The translations under genes were made by a program, and so were the position numbers. A DNA stretch of 64,000 bases from Mytilisepta virgata. Taxonomy: Eukaryota > Mollusca > Bivalvia > Mytilida > Mytilidae. The DNA lies in contig CM051519.1 of the NCBI GenBank assembly GCA_028015205.1, positions 86,883,539-86,947,538 of the forward strand. Direction: 5' to 3'. Positions 45,428-55,984 of the stretch are shown here, piece by piece. How positions within the stretch are numbered: the stretch's first letter is position 1; every line of letters begins with the position of its first letter. Below the pieces are notes generated by a model, which saw only the letters and a list, made by a program, of their open reading frames with translations, was not told where the DNA came from and searched no databases.

Positions 45428-45762
45428 CACAAGCACTTGAACTCAGGACCAGCCCCCTTTTTTCCCAAAATCCCCCCTCCTATGATACTGGTATGGATCT
45501 TAAGATGAAAGTACCACTTTTTACCATTTCATCTGTGCTTAACAGCATTTCCATGTTGTGATTGTCTCGTTGTATTAACCTTTGTTTCTATGTCCATTTG
45601 CCGTTTACTGAAAACTATGTTTCTTCAGAAACAAAGGTTAATACAACGAGACAGATGTAACACAAAATACTGTTAAACACTGATAAAATGACCCATACCG
45701 GTATCACAGGAAGGGGGGGGGGGCATTTTGAGAAGGAGGGTCCGGAATTCAAGTACCTGTGG
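45428..45762 (+). mobile_element. Foldback element, 162/136-bp arms
   Basis: Left arm 45428-45589 and right arm 45627-45762 are imperfect inverted repeats. The innermost 26 bp (GTCTCGTTGTATTAACCTTT plus GTTTCT) is perfect. Further out, GATACTGGTATGG pairs with CCATACCGGTATC, and CCACAAGCACTTGAA pairs with TTCAAGTACCTGTGG. The loop is 37 bp. No frame. Confidence 0.82.
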
Positions 45763-45877
45763 AATAGGTAATTCGAGATCTTTGACAATGTTCAAATCAG
45801 AAAAATAAAAATGTTTCTTGTATTACGTAGGCTCTAGAATGGGTCAGATTTATCACAGTAGGCTTTGTATGAATTGT

Positions 45878-47705
45878 TATGGCAAGCCGTTCTCGTCAAA
45901 ACCATGTTTAAGCTATTTTTCGAAAAATTTACATACTGAGATTTAAAAAAAAAACACACTGAGATTAAAAAACTTAAAAACACAAACTGAGAATTAAAAA
46001 TTACACACTGAGATTAAAGAACTTCAAAAATACACACTGAGAATAACTACACAATGAGATTTGTGCGCACATATCTAGTTAGCATACTTAATATCTGAAT
46101 CTATTGCAAGCTTGAAACAAATTAACTGGTCCGAGACCACAATTAATTCATACTGCATTTTCATATAAAAAAAAATTGAATTGAAAAAAAATCGCACCTG
46201 CGCAATTCTTAAAATCTTTCTCACGTGGAAAGTATACTTACTTCTTGTCATAATATCAAAATTTAAGAAAAATTCCTAAGTGCTGACTCAAAATATTGGC
46301 AAAAATATCTCTTAGAGTAGCAGAATTCTTGAAGACAGCAGGCGACACCCTAAATATTGACCCTTTTCCTTCTGACCAAATCGCCACTTTTACTTGTGAC
46401 AGCTCATTCAAAATTTTAAAACATCAACTTTGAACATTCTACTACAAATTTAGAAAAAAAAAACATTTTAAAATGCTTTAATAAGGGGTAGAAAATAAAA
46501 ATTCTATGTATACGAATTCTAATTTTGCTTATTCTTTTAATTATTTTTTTTTTACTAAAATTGAAAATAATTATTTTAAATGTTGTGTGATATTAATTAA
46601 TATTTTTGAATCCACTTGATATTCAGATATTAGATAAACAGGGGAATGAATTAATCATCCTCCAAAAAACAATAGAGGCTAAAATCAAAAGCAATCATCA
46701 TCTTATATTTATTGTTTTTAACATTTTTGGATCTTTTTTTATATACAGTATTAAACATTTCTCATATTTGTATGGCTTCTTTTGCTAAACAATTGTCCGA
46801 AATATCCTAGGTAACCCACTCATGCCATTATACACTCCTTAAAAAAATGACCGAAACGTCCTTGTCCGAAATGTCCGTTGGCCGAAACACCCGGGGGATG
46901 GCTTACTATATATGTAATTAATGAGTAGTAGGGATGAGCCGCTGGAATAGTAGCATGCTTCATGATAAATGAAAAGGGTGCGAAATTCAGATGAAATACA
47001 TTGTATATCATTAGGTTGATATTATCTGAAGCTAATCAGATGTCAGTATTTATTTTTGATGCGGTCATATGCAACAGCTATTTGTCAAACCAATTAATCT
47101 CTATATATTTATCTTCCAATTTGGTATTTCCACTAATGCTAGTTATAGATGCTATAAATCCGATTATTTTGACATTTGCACTTAATTAACATTAAAAGGT
47201 TTGTATACATGGAACAAGATCACAATTATTTAAAGAAATTCCATAGTGTCTAAAATAGGGTAATACATCTAAACGTCTATTTTTTGTTAACTGATGTATG
47301 ACAAATATATATTGTATGATAAACAAATTATGTTAAAATGGTGGGGTATTGACGTCTCAGCTGCTCACCTCTACAAAAGAAAGATTGAAGTGCCCCCCCC
47401 CCCCCTTGCGTAAATTAAGGTCCTACATTCCTGTCCTCAAGTTGTTTCAAGCTTGTAATAGATTCAGATTAAGTATGCTAATTAGATAAGTGCGCAAAAA
47501 TATCAGTGTGCAATTTTTAATTCTCAGTGTGTATTTTTGAAGTTTTTTAATCCCAGTTTGTGTTTTTGAAATCTCAGTGTGTAATTTTTAATTTACAGGG
47601 TGTGTTTTTAAGTTTTTTAATCTCAGTCTGTTTTTTTTAAATCGCAGTGTGTAAATTTTTCGAAAAATGGCTTAAACATAGTTTTTACGAGCATTGCTTG
47701 CCATA
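45878..47705 (+). mobile_element. 1.83-kb long-TIR element with 6-bp TSD
   Basis: Both ends read TATGGCAAGC(C/A)... inward. Inverted arms of about 240 bp share AAAACCATGTTTAAGC, CGAAAAATTTACA, repeated ACACACTGAGATTAAA strings and TTAGCATACTTAATCTGAAT-like text. Flanked by AATTGT at 45872-45877 and 47706-47711. The interior is AT-rich with TTGTCCGAAAT repeats and no transposase. Superfamily unknown. Confidence 0.83.
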
Positions 47706-47763
47706 AATTGTAGTGCCTTAAACAAACACCTATTTGTCCGAAATACAGTAGAATCGCCTTTAT

Positions 47764-47935
47764 AGAATAGGGAATAGAAACAGGGAATGTGTCAAAGAGA
47801 CAACAACCCGACCAAAGAGCAGAAAATAGATCAAGGCTACCAATGGGTCTTCAAAGCAGCGAGAAAATCCTGCACCCGAAGGGGGCTCTAGCTGGTCCCT
47901 AAACAATAATGTATACAAGTTCAGGGATTTATTTT
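47764..47935 (+). repeat. Mussel dispersed repeat fragment
   Basis: Contains GGGAATGTGTCAAAGAGACA, ACAACCCGACCAAAGAGCAG and CCAATGGGTCTTCAAAGC, text I recall from a very frequent repeat in Mytilus sequences. The borders and class are not clear here. Confidence 0.6.
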
Positions 47936-49265
47936 GACATAGGGATAGTTTTTCAGAATTTCACCACTTTTTACCAAAAAGTCAGAGCCAATATTCATAG
48001 TCAATTAAATACTTTCATAATAGTATTCAGAAATATATTTGAAAATGCATGATGACCATCTTCCTATTAAGCCAGTTTTACAAATCTAGGGTTACCGGTA
48101 CTTTGCCGCCTTTTTCTGCGCAGTGAATACAAAATTTCAAAAAATTGCCAAAAATTCATTTTCACATGGATGTAAAATTCTTTCATATTTTTATACACCT
48201 AATTCATCCTACAACTTGAAAAGATATGCTTAGTACACACTGACTTTTTGTTCAATCTACAATGTTCTTATATTTTGACCTGAGTAGGATACACAATTAA
48301 GCAACCTAGTACCTGGAAAGTAAATACTACCATTTTTGCCTATACAAGACACCACAAATTGAAATCTAGTCATGACATCTTTGATGCATAGATGAGTTAT
48401 TGAGAAAGTTTTTGCAGTAAAAAATACAATACTGCTCTTATTTCTTACAAAAAAATTAACGAAATCATGTCCCTACCCCTGTTGGCAGATATTTCCTATT
48501 TTTTGTTCAAGACCATGGGAATCTGAGAAGTAAATGAAAACAATCATTTCTAGTCTGAAATCAGAAAACAAGTAATAGACAGTGGTTTAGTATGAAGCAG
48601 TTGATATCCAACGCAAACTTTAGGCAGTCTGACCAAAATCAACAGTACAAGTACAAATATAGCTTTACGTCCATTCCACATTTTACAGGATGCCTTACAT
48701 GGGCTCAAATATTTTCAGATTAAGTGACCCACATGAGAACAGTCTGCAGATGGTTAGAGCCTCTCAATTTTATACATTTTATCAATTAATGTACCAGAAT
48801 AAACCTCAAAAGTAGCTTGTTTTAATTTTTCTCTAGTTTTGGTTTTGTTGCATTATGTCCCCTAGCATTATCAATTTACTGTTTTAGTTCATAAACGGGT
48901 AAGAAAGGGATGTAATCATAAGTTTTGCATAAAATATATTTCAAGTTGTCTATTCAATCAAATGTAAAATTATAATATCTAAATTGGCAAGAAAATACAC
49001 TTGTTTATATAAAGCAATACATGATTTTAACTAATTTTCAGCTGGAAATTGGTCCTTTTTCAATGAGAAAGTATTTCTTACTTTTATTTTATGCATCGTA
49101 TAACACTTAATAGACATCTGTCAAGAAACATCAGTATATGAAATTAAACATAAAATAATAGAAGAATTGCGCCTGCTCACCATGAATGAAATCAAATTAC
49201 ACACATTAACATATTGGTCCAAATTTGTTATAATATATATATGCAAGCGATTAAAAGTGTCGCGT
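47936..49265 (+). other. Intergenic, no features
   Basis: AT-rich and quiet. I see no repeats, frames or RNA genes. Confidence 0.35.
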
Positions 49266-49266
49266 C

Positions 49267-49666
49267 AGGGGCGTTTCCATGATATTTAAAAGGGGGCGTA
49301 TAATAAAACTTTCGACGAGCGGAGCACTAAATGTAGCGGTTCCTGACTTGGAGCATGCATATTTTATAGTTAAAGTGTCAGGGTTTGATATTTTTTATGC
49401 CGAATTCTCTCTATTAATTGTCTATGGTATATTAAAATGATTGGATGGATCTTAACAGCAGTAGACCAATAACGAGAAATTCCAAATTCTAGGGTATAAG
49501 GCCGACTTAACATTTCAATAGTCTTTTAAAGAAATCAGAGTATGTGTTTAATTAATGAATATGATAAATTGCCATATTCAATACAATATAAGCAGATTAC
49601 GATAGTTTTTTTTTTTTTTGAAAAGGGGGCGTACGCCCATTACGCCCTTACCTGGACCCGCCACTG
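49267..49666 (+). mobile_element. Possible hAT-like MITE
   Basis: Starts CAGGGGCGTTTCCATG ... AAAAGGGGGCGTA and ends AAAAGGGGGCGTACGCCC ... CCTGGACCCGCCACTG. The ends begin CAG(G/T)GGCG in inverted orientation, as in hAT elements. No clear 8-bp target duplication was found. Confidence 0.45.
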
Positions 49667-49732
49667 CTGGTGGCAGTCAACTTTGGTTCCCTTTGGTGTC
49701 CCACCCCATCCCTATTTGATAAAATGTTGAAC

Positions 49733-49795
49733 TGGTTCTCGTCCTGAATAAGCATGATATATTTGACACTGGACGTTAAGCAAACAGCAAATTAA
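49733..49795 (+). mobile_element. SINE tail fragment
   Basis: TTCTCGTCCTGAATAAGCAT followed by GACACTGGACGTTAAGCAAA matches the 3' tail of SINE-B. No tRNA-like head is present upstream. Confidence 0.6.
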
Positions 49796-49984
49796 TCCGG
49801 CTTATTCTTTAAAAAGTCGTTATAGCCCTCCCCCTCTTTGTGCGATCCTTTTGATAGTCATGATAGTGAGATAGCATTTTTATTTCGCCCAAGACCAAGT
49901 ATACACTCCTGTATAACCTTTCGAAAACGCATGATCTGACGACGTGAAAATGAAGAAGACACAAATTTTATCTATTTTTTGTTT

Positions 49985-50215
49985 AAGAAACGTGACGTAG
50001 TCACTTGCTTAACTTTTTGGAAATCTGACAGACCTGCTAACCGGAAATACAGTTGAAAACCAAAATATTACGCATGACGTCACGTACCAGACGCCATTAA
50101 CAAGATGCAACACTGACGAAGGGCATCTAAATTTTGATAATTGTGGGATTAAACCGTTAAAAACAGCCATTTATAAATAAAATTTTGTTTTCAAGGAAAT
50201 TAAATGTATTAAACA
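49985..50215 (+). promoter_or_regulatory. OTUD5: OTUD5 promoter and 5' leader
   Basis: Less AT-rich than its surroundings and without a TATA box at a plausible place. An ETS-like ACCGGAAAT lies at about 50039-50047, and a perfect palindromic CRE TGACGTCA at 50075-50082. The leader has two tiny upstream frames, ATG CAA CAC TGA (50105-50116) and ATG TAT TAA (50204-50212). The TAA at 50210-50212 is in frame with the OTUD5 start. The transcription start is not determined. Confidence 0.5.
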
Positions 50216-50617
50216 ATGACTATTTTACCGAAGAAAAAGCCAAATAAAGACAAAAATGAAACGGAAACGACGGACCTTTCCTCAGGTCATTCACACACCA
50301 CCAATGATAACAGACATGAAAAACCCAACCGTGGTAGGAACTCTCCGACAAGATGGCTACCATCGACTTCACGGGACGAATTGTTGACTGGACAAGATCC
50401 AGGCGGGTCGTTTGATGGATTTGATGCTTCAAACACGAACAAGAGACGTCATAGATCTTCTCCCCACAGGGGTGTTAGAAAACATAGACTACACAATCAC
50501 CAAAGATCTGTTAATCATGCCACAACCTCAGCAACAACCACAAATGAAGAGACATTAACAGGACATAACAGTGATGATGAATATGCACCTCCTAAATGTC
50601 CTGATAATATTGATGAG
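50216..50617 (+). CDS. OTUD5: OTUD5 exon 1
   Basis: ATG at 50216 gives MTILPKKKP, identical to the first nine residues of vertebrate OTUD5, and an in-frame TAA lies two codons upstream, so the start is firm. 134 codons to donor GTGAAC at 50618, phase 0. The tail is basic and Ser/Thr/Asn-rich, unlike the Gly/Pro-rich vertebrate one. It ends with GHNSDDEYAPPKCPDNIDE; NSDDEY matches the vertebrate phosphorylation site NSEDEY. Confidence 0.95.
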
Positions 50618-51051
50618 GTGAACAAGTATTTTATTTTTAAGGAGGAATCATTTATTTTTTATTGGGATGGGAGCAGGACATGAACTTAACTGGGGAATTA
50701 TTTTCATTGCAGCCATGGGCCTGGATTTTTTTTTATTTCTCTTCCAAAATTACCATTGCTTGAGAAAAGATGACATTCCATGTATTTATACCTACTGTAC
50801 ATTTTTTTTTCAGATTTCATAAAAATAAAATTGCTCCCTAATAATCTGCATATTCTCCGGTTGCCACTTTCCTTTTTATTATTATGGAGGGGAGGTGTTT
50901 ATTGTTATACATCCCGCTCCCCCCAGTGGGTCCTTAATTATTAGAAGTTATTTACTCATTCTCATATCAAACAAATTTTAATTTCAACTGAAAGTTTAGA
51001 ATATTATTAAATTATGATTTTGTCAGTGAGAAGTATTTTCAAAAATTATAG

Positions 51052-51145
51052 CTAGAAAGATGGTTTGAAACAGCGCTGAAAGAACAAAAAGGATTTACAA
51101 TCAAGAAAATGGGAGAAGATGGTGCCTGTTTATTCAGAGCTGTAG
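51052..51145 (+). CDS. OTUD5: OTUD5 exon 2, OTU catalytic Cys
   Basis: Acceptor AATTATAG, donor GTGAGT at 51146, phase 0 in and 1 out. Encodes [20 protein letters not shown] then [19 protein letters not shown] holds the catalytic Asp157 and Cys160 of the OTU protease; vertebrate counterpart HWFEKAL...[11 protein letters not shown]. Confidence 0.97.
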
Positions 51146-51362
51146 GTGAGTACAAAATGAAAAGACAATGATGAGAAAATATAATGAATCCAAGGACTCT
51201 CCAGGAAAAATATTAGTTAGAATAGTAAAAAGTATAGATTGAATATATAATCGTAAAAAACTGTTATTTTGTTCATTACTGATTTTGTAAAGGTAATAAA
51301 TTTGTGCTATGCAATGACCATAATCATAATAATATGTAATCTTTATGTTTTTTTTTTTTCAG

Positions 51363-51427
51363 CTGATCAAGTGTATGGTGACCAAGAAATGCATTCTGTT
51401 ATAAGAAAAAGCTGTGTAGATTATATG
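51363..51427 (+). CDS. OTUD5: OTUD5 exon 3
   Basis: Acceptor TTTTTTTCAG, donor GTGAGT at 51428, phase 1 in and 0 out. Encodes [22 protein letters not shown], matching vertebrate [22 protein letters not shown]. Core OTU helix following the catalytic cysteine. Confidence 0.96.
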
Positions 51428-53653
51428 GTGAGTTTTGTGTGTAATTTGGTTTAAAGTAATATAGAAAATTATGTGCAGTTCCAGCTACCCTACATACCAA
51501 AGAGATTTTTTTGGACATTTTTCAATAATCACTGTCAAAGTCAAAATGTGTCTTCCTGAATCTCAATGTAAGAAAAATTATAAAAGAAAAAATCCCTTCC
51601 TACATACCCTATTACAGGGGTCACGCTGGCATTCAAAAACTTGTTGCCAAAGCATCATTTTTGTTGCCAGTTTCAAAATTTTGTTCGCCAAGTCACCCTC
51701 CCCCTTTTTGAAGCATTCTTTCATACGTGATTGTTCTTTTATTCATTACGATTTGAATTAACATGACCTGAAAAGTATTTTTGGCATCACAATCTTTGCA
51801 AATTTGGAAATTTTATTATATAATGCTTTTAAACACCTTTTAAGGGTGTTAAAAAGCATGCATATTTAATTTCATTTAATTTCATGACTAATAAAATTAC
51901 CTAATAAAAATTTGGATAATATAAATATTACTTTATTGTATAAATTGAATTGTCCTCAGAGTGGTCAATCAATTGAGCAGTAAAGTGTAAACGATCTCGT
52001 GTGCGAGTTATTGATTATACATATGTTTGTTTACTGTTGAAACACCCGCTGTGTTTATAAGCTTAGTGTACATTTGTAAACTGTTCAATTATTATAGATA
52101 ATTATATAAAAATTACAAATGATGTTTTTTAGTCTTCATTTAAAAATGTTTTCACATAAGTGCCAGATTTAAAAAAAAAAGAATCGAAAAATTCTATCGC
52201 TAGAAATATCGTCAACTATAAATTCTGTCGCCAGATTGAACAAAAAATTGCATTTGGCGACATTTGCGAAGTCCAGCATGGTCCCTGCTATTATCAATCT
52301 TCATGGTACTGGAACCACACATATTTTTTGACTTGGCCTGACTTTAAGGGAAAAAATACAGGAGTGGGATTTGTGTATGTGATCCGATACCAGGGTCAAT
52401 CTAGACATGGAAAAGGGATTTGAAAAATTGAGAAAAAAAACACCATTCAGTCACCGACTGAGGATTTTCAAAGTAAAGATACATATATATTGTAAAATTT
52501 CACAGAAAAGGAAACAACTCTTATTCATTTATTTGCAGCAGGTTGCAATCCACTTGTTTTCATACAAAGTAATAACTGTTTCAGAACATTTTAGAAAAAA
52601 AGATATAAAAATATATATGTGTTATTTAAAAAAAAAGTCATCATCAGGTTGTAAACAAACAAATTGGCAACAAAATTTGTAGTCATATCGTTGCTTCAAA
52701 TTTCATAAATACATCAGACTTAGATAAAGCCATGCAATAAACAACATTTAAATACAAATTTAACATTGGTAAATATATTCTTAAAAATATTTTAATAGGA
52801 AATTAATTGCAAAATATGTGATGGTTGTATGTGATCAATCTTTTTTCTCAGTTGTGTCACCTGTTCTTGATTGACTTAAAAAAAAAAATGAAAAACCAGA
52901 TAATGACTACTGTAGAGGATTAACATGTCCTATCTGACCATTTTTTTTCTCGGCTAGTTGATCATGAGCTTTACATCCTCCCTCTCCAAACTAAAGCAGT
53001 CTAGAAAGCAAAGAAAAGAAATAAACACAGATGATACTCACTGAAATGAAGCCTTTGACGGACAAAGAAAATTGACTAAAATGTGCCAAGAAAGCTTTAA
53101 CTGACAAATATTGGATCAGAATTTGTTCTTTATTTTTGTTCATTCGATACATATTGAATTCTCCTAATATTCTTTCAATAAAGAGCCAAACTCTTACACG
53201 ATACAGCAAGATCAGGGTGGATAAAATTATCACTGCCAGAGATGCCATCATTGGTAACCAATACATATTTATTATTTAACATATAATTGCCAAAATGAAC
53301 AAGAATCCAGAAATTAAAAGGAGAACAGTAATTAACATTAAACAACTCAAACATTGAAAAACTTTTGAACAGTACTACTCACTAAGAGATGAACTCCAGT
53401 CCAGGAACAATTAACTAGTAGTTTATTTTATTATTTATTGGAATGCTCCTGAAAGTGTCAAAAAATTATGAAAGTAAGAAGTACAGTGTAATATTAGTGG
53501 TTGTATTCATCTTTCTACATGTATAAGGAGTTAGCTTTTGGCCTATTGTTGAAGACCTTTCAATGATTTTTGGATGAAGAACAACAATGAATGCATTAAT
53601 TGCTTCATTTTTGTACTGTATTCCAGCATTGCATGAGTTAGTTTCTTGTACAT
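51428..53653 (+). other. OTUD5 intron 3, dispersed-repeat fragment
   Basis: At about 52226-52288 a stretch translates as CRQIEQKIAFGDICEVQHGP, related to the minus-strand piece at about 725-790, so it is a shared repeat. A short hairpin AAACACCTTTTAAGGGTGTT is near 51829-51850. Otherwise AT-rich with no recognised feature. Confidence 0.45.
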
Positions 53654-53730
53654 TTACACAGGAAACGATTGAGGAACAGGTTGCTTGGGAATCATATCTA
53701 CAGTGGCTGATGGATAATCAAAACAGAGCA
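53654..53730 (+). pseudogene. 77-bp copy of OTUD5 exon 7 inside intron 3
   Basis: Identical to 56810-56886 of exon 7 except for one base (A to T, changing Arg to Trp in EEQVA(R/W)ESY). Homology starts and stops inside the exon, so neither splice site of exon 7 was copied. An AG at 53660-53661 preceded by pyrimidines and a GT at 53752 would define a 90-nt cassette (53662-53751) in phase 0 with exons 3 and 4. If spliced in, it would insert 30 residues into the OTU fold. Confidence 0.9.
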
Positions 53731-53949
53731 TTGTATTCAGTATACAATATGGTAAACAAGAAGCTACCGGTATATGATTGACAGCAAAGCTTATTTTTCC
53801 CTGTTTGAAACCCCTGAATGCCCATCCACCTGCTATATTGCCTAACTATCAACATCATTTCTACTGTCTGAAAATCTGGTTAAAACATTAGTATGGTGAT
53901 AATATTGTATATTTTATACATTTATCAGAACCTGTCTTGTTTATTACAG

Positions 53950-54106
53950 GCAAAAAATTCAGATTATTTTTCTCATTATGTGACTGAAGATTTTACAACA
54001 TATCTGAATCGTAAAAGACATGATAACTGCCATGGAAATCATGTAGAAATGCAAGCAGTGTGTGAAATATTTAACAGACCTATTGAAGTTTATCAGTATA
54101 GTTTAG
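53950..54106 (+). CDS. OTUD5: OTUD5 exon 4, OTU core
   Basis: Acceptor TATTACAG, donor GTAGGT at 54107, phase 0 in and 1 out. Encodes [20 protein letters not shown] then [20 protein letters not shown] and [12 protein letters not shown]. Matches vertebrate [31 protein letters not shown]...NRPVEVYQYS. NCHGN and EMQA contribute to the ubiquitin-binding face. Confidence 0.97.
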
Positions 54107-54534
54107 GTAGGTATGATGAAGTCATTGTTTTCGAATATTTTGATGGAAGTAAACAAAACTGGGAAGGGGGTTGTAATCACTTTCATGGCTAATTTATAAC
54201 CTACTTAACTAATGTCTCAAATTAAGTCAATTAAGTGGGAATTACAGAAAATGCATTATTTTAAAACTTATGTATTAGCTGAAAATATATGGATCAATGA
54301 GACAACATCCAGGATTATCCTCTAGGGAAAGATTGAATACATATAGGGGTCATTGTGTGGTCTTCACAACAAATATTAATAGACCCTACTACAGTACTAG
54401 TGATAAAAAAGAAAGATTTCATAAGTGAAACAATAGTTACCACAAAACCTAAATAAAAGTGTTCCAAAAACAATAAACTTATAACAGTGAGAGATGAGAT
54501 AGCATTTTTGAAGTAATTTATTTTCTCTTTACAG

Positions 54535-54683
54535 AACCAATAAACACATTCAGCTGTTCTTACAAAACTGACAATGAACCAATCAGAATAAGTTATCATA
54601 GTAATACACATTATAACTCTATAGTCGATCCATACAAAGCTACTATAGGAGTAGGTCTGGGATTACCAGGTTTTCAGCCAGGG
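54535..54683 (+). CDS. OTUD5: OTUD5 exon 5, OTU catalytic His
   Basis: Acceptor CTTTACAG, donor GTAAGT at 54684, phase 1 in and 0 out. Encodes [20 protein letters not shown] then [20 protein letters not shown] and [14 protein letters not shown] carries the catalytic histidine (His265 here, His334 in human). Closely matches vertebrate EPINTFHG...EPIRVSYHRNIHYNSVVNP. Confidence 0.97.
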
Positions 54684-54889
54684 GTAAGTGCAATTTTTTT
54701 ATCATCATGTTGTCCATTTCAGTATAATTTAATATTGGATGTAACGCGCCATTTGATTGGTTAATTGTTTTCGTCTGTCATATCATAGACTAAATTTTTC
54801 TTTTCAACTACATGTATGACGTCATGAAGGGGAATTCCTCTGCTTTGGGCATTAAAACCGTTTGAATTGAATTATAAGGATTGACTGTA

Positions 54890-55018
54890 ATTTTGTTTTC
54901 AGTCTATTTGGAATAACCTCAGTGTGTGTTGTGCACACTTTAAAATAACCTACTACGCAGGTTATTTAGTGTGCACCACTTTATTGAAGCTATTTCTGCA
55001 TAGACTGAAAAAAAAATA
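54890..55018 (+). mobile_element. Small palindromic element
   Basis: Outer inverted repeat TTTTCAGTCTAT / ATAGACTGAAAA (54896-54907, 55000-55011) and a strong inner hairpin GTGCACACTTTAAAATAACC / GGTTATTTAGTGTGCAC (54931-54951, 54959-54976) with a 7-bp loop. About 130 bp in total; looks like a foldback MITE in intron 5. Confidence 0.7.
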
Positions 55019-55377
55019 GTCATTCCTTAAATACCATGGTTATGTACTGTGCTAAGATTTTACTGCAACTATTGCTTACCTAAAGGAGTCGTATGAACTT
55101 GAGATTGATACATTTAAAATCATCTGATACCCTAATACTATCCTGAGAGTAGTATAAATCAGTCAATTGTTGGTTTTGTGGGTGATAATGGAAGGCTCAA
55201 ATTTGAAATATCATCGGTTAAAAATATAACTTTTTTTTGTCATGATTTGAAATTGAAGTTACACAGGCATTCATCTTAAATACCGGTAAACAACAAAATG
55301 GATATATAGTTCTGGAATGTAAAAATTGGTATTCACATTTACATACAATGTTAAAAGGTATGATTTTGAATTTATAG

Positions 55378-55440
55378 CTTGCAGAGAAAAACTTGATGGG
55401 AGATGCTGTACAGCAGTCAGAAAACACTCATATAGAAAAG
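55378..55440 (+). CDS. OTUD5: OTUD5 exon 6
   Basis: Acceptor TTTATAG, donor GTAGAA at 55441, phase 0 both sides, 21 codons: LAEKNLMGDAVQQSENTHIE-K. Aligns with vertebrate FAEQSLMKNAIKTSEESWIEQ. Short, but phase, splice sites and alignment agree. Confidence 0.9.
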
Positions 55441-55710
55441 GTAGAATACATTTGTTAATGTCAGGTGCTGTAATTTCTCTTAATGTTTCAAGGCTTGAAA
55501 TTTGAATTTTTTAAATGTTGAAAAAAAAATTGTCTTGTTCATTATATAAATTGTTTCGTTCTCTAGCCTGTTTACTTTAAATATGAGGCATTTTGAATGT
55601 GGTTACTTTTGTTGCTGTATAAAACTTGAATCTAAATGTGGAAAAAAGAATCAGTAAAATTTTCTTTTTGATCTTATTGTACTTGTAGTATGGTTGTACA
55701 AAGAATTATG

Positions 55711-55971
55711 GGGGCCTCGGTGGCCGAGTGGTCTTGGTAGTTCGTCATGACTACTAATGATCACTAGCCTGTCAACGCTGGGGTTGTGAGTTCGAATCTC
55801 ACCTTTGGTGGGGTGTGTTCGACTCCGATCTTAATTGACAAGGATTGCCAATTTTCCTACTGAAGGTCGGTGGTTCTCTCCGGGTACTCCGGCTTCCTCC
55901 ACCAATAAAAACTGGCCGCCGCGAAATGGCCAAATGTGCTGAAAACGGCGTTAAACCCCAACTAAACAAAC
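55711..55971 (+). mobile_element. SINE-A, full length, 13-bp TSD
   Basis: tRNA-like head with A-box-like GGTGGCCGAGTGGTC and B-box-like GAGTTCGAATCTC. The head resembles a class II (Leu/Ser) tRNA. The core is GGTGGTTCTCTCCGGGTACT, CCGGCTTCCTCCACC, AAAACTGGCCGCC, and the 3' end is GGCGTTAAACCCCAACT. Flanked by a perfect ACAAAGAATTATG at 55698-55710 and 55972-55984. Reference copy for the truncated ones at 3766 and 23997. Confidence 0.93.
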
Positions 55972-55984
55972 ACAAAGAATTATG

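Noticed and set aside
51471..51761. 96-codon frame in OTUD5 intron 3
   Set aside because: No recognisable domain and no consistent splice phase; composition is that of the surrounding intron.
53587..53781. Independent small gene at the exon 7 copy
   Set aside because: Only the 77 bp copied from exon 7 resemble protein. The rest of the frame is AT-rich intron, with no promoter or full domain.
54107..54192. Extension of OTUD5 exon 4 past 54106
   Set aside because: The open frame continues ([12 protein letters not shown]...) but has no counterpart in vertebrate OTUD5, while the GTAGGT donor and next exon restore the match exactly.
54817..54824. Second CRE (TGACGTCA) as an intronic enhancer
   Set aside because: A single 8-bp palindrome in AT-rich intron with no promoter context; it also shows that the promoter CRE on its own is weak evidence.
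55711..55810. Functional tRNA gene
   Set aside because: The head has A- and B-box-like motifs but does not give a clean cloverleaf by eye and continues into a SINE core with target duplications.
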